From: Halomonas sp.
GTDB lineage: Bacteria; Pseudomonadota; Gammaproteobacteria; Pseudomonadales; Halomonadaceae
Length of the DNA stretch: 64,000 nucleotides
Direction: 5' to 3'
Assembly: GCA_018401555.1 (NCBI GenBank)
Contig: JAGYKP010000087.1
Span: 216,939-280,938 of the forward strand
Under the pieces are notes generated by a model. The model made no database searches. It was not told where the DNA came from and saw nothing but the letters and a program-made list of their open reading frames with translations. Below, one piece after another: positions 63,848 to 64,000 of the stretch (positions are counted from its first letter, which is position 1; each line of letters starts with the position of its first letter). The position numbers and the translations under genes were made by a program.

Positions 63848-64000
63848 TCACGCGAGGGGCAGGCGCTCGTCGGCGACCAGGATGCCGTTGTTGTCGGCGT
63901 AGAGCCACTCCCCGGGGGAGAGGGTGACGCCGGCGAAGGTCACCGGGATATCGCGCTGGCCTTCGCCGCGCTTCTCGCTCTTGCGCGGATGGGCGCCGAG
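63848..64000 (-). CDS. rraA: Ribonuclease E activity regulator RraA, C-terminal part
   Basis: The last 50 codons of a gene that enters from the right edge. The sequence HPRKSEKRGEGQRDIPVTFA, GVTLSPGEWLYADNNGILVA is the conserved end of RraA, a trimeric inhibitor that binds RNase E. The stop is at 63848-63850. The gene is cut by the window end, so its start and full length cannot be seen. The GDPD gene begins 33 bases downstream. Confidence 0.9.
   Translation of the reverse strand, partial: LGAHPRKSEKRGEGQRDIPVTFAGVTLSPGEWLYADNNGILVADERLPLA

Overview
The window is a GC-rich gammaproteobacterial chromosome segment that best fits a Halomonas-like member of the Halomonadaceae. I infer this from the conserved gene orders (leuCDB-asd-fimV-truA-trpFBA-accD-folC-dedD-cvpA-purF-metZ; ybeL/leuS-lptE-holA; ppsR/ppsA; a compact mob-moe-moa block) and from protein similarity. 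I could not search a database. No rRNA, tRNA, CRISPR array, phage or transposase gene was recognised.

Layout. 1-3.1 kb: polysaccharide genes (a cut-off beta-helix protein, an O-antigen ligase/polymerase-type membrane protein, a WbqC-like protein). 3.3-8.5 kb: a complete curli amyloid locus with csgD, csgE, csgF, csgG, csgB and csgA all on the plus strand, and a small secreted protein convergent to csgA. By eye this block is less GC-rich than the rest. 8.6-12.0 kb: UDP-glucose dehydrogenase, a GT4 glycosyltransferase and a NeuD/PglD-type acyltransferase. Amyloid fibre genes are therefore embedded in exopolysaccharide genes, which suggests a matrix island. 12.0-13.8 kb: a PA2779/PA2778-type peptidase operon plus DUF488. 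14.2-19 kb: holA, lptE, leuS and divergent ybeL. 19.2-25.3 kb: an unidentified permease, a LysR regulator and leuCDB. 25.5-40 kb: asd, fimV, truA, trpFBA, accD, folC, dedD, cvpA, purF, metZ. 40.2-43.5 kb: cytochrome b561, YceI, a MATE pump and an XRE-cupin regulator. 43.7-48.5 kb: molybdenum cofactor genes mobA, mobB, moeA, moaC, moaD, moaE, moaA. 48.7-53.9 kb: an H-NS-like protein, an RNase J-like nuclease, purU, an ECF-type permease and a second MATE pump. 54-56.4 kb: gcdH and a CoA-transferase (glutaryl-CoA metabolism). 56.5-64 kb: ppsR/ppsA, ggt, a membrane-anchored GDPD and the 3' end of rraA.

About 25 genes, including the normally essential lptE and accD, carry frame changes, often one base in a short homopolymer. 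The simplest reading is uncorrected sequencing error, so they are annotated as full-length genes with the break position noted. The stretch 2.3-12 kb appears free of them.

Signals not explained by ordinary genes include: a dispersed ~80-bp intergenic repeat (four full copies and one remnant), one copy of which supplies the 3' end of a CoA-transferase gene; a REP-like double palindrome inserted in frame inside folC; an unusually long CsgA (about 27 half-repeats); a CsgB with a very long pre-signal segment; an AT-hook tail in an alternative frame of the H-NS-like gene; and several operator-like inverted repeats.
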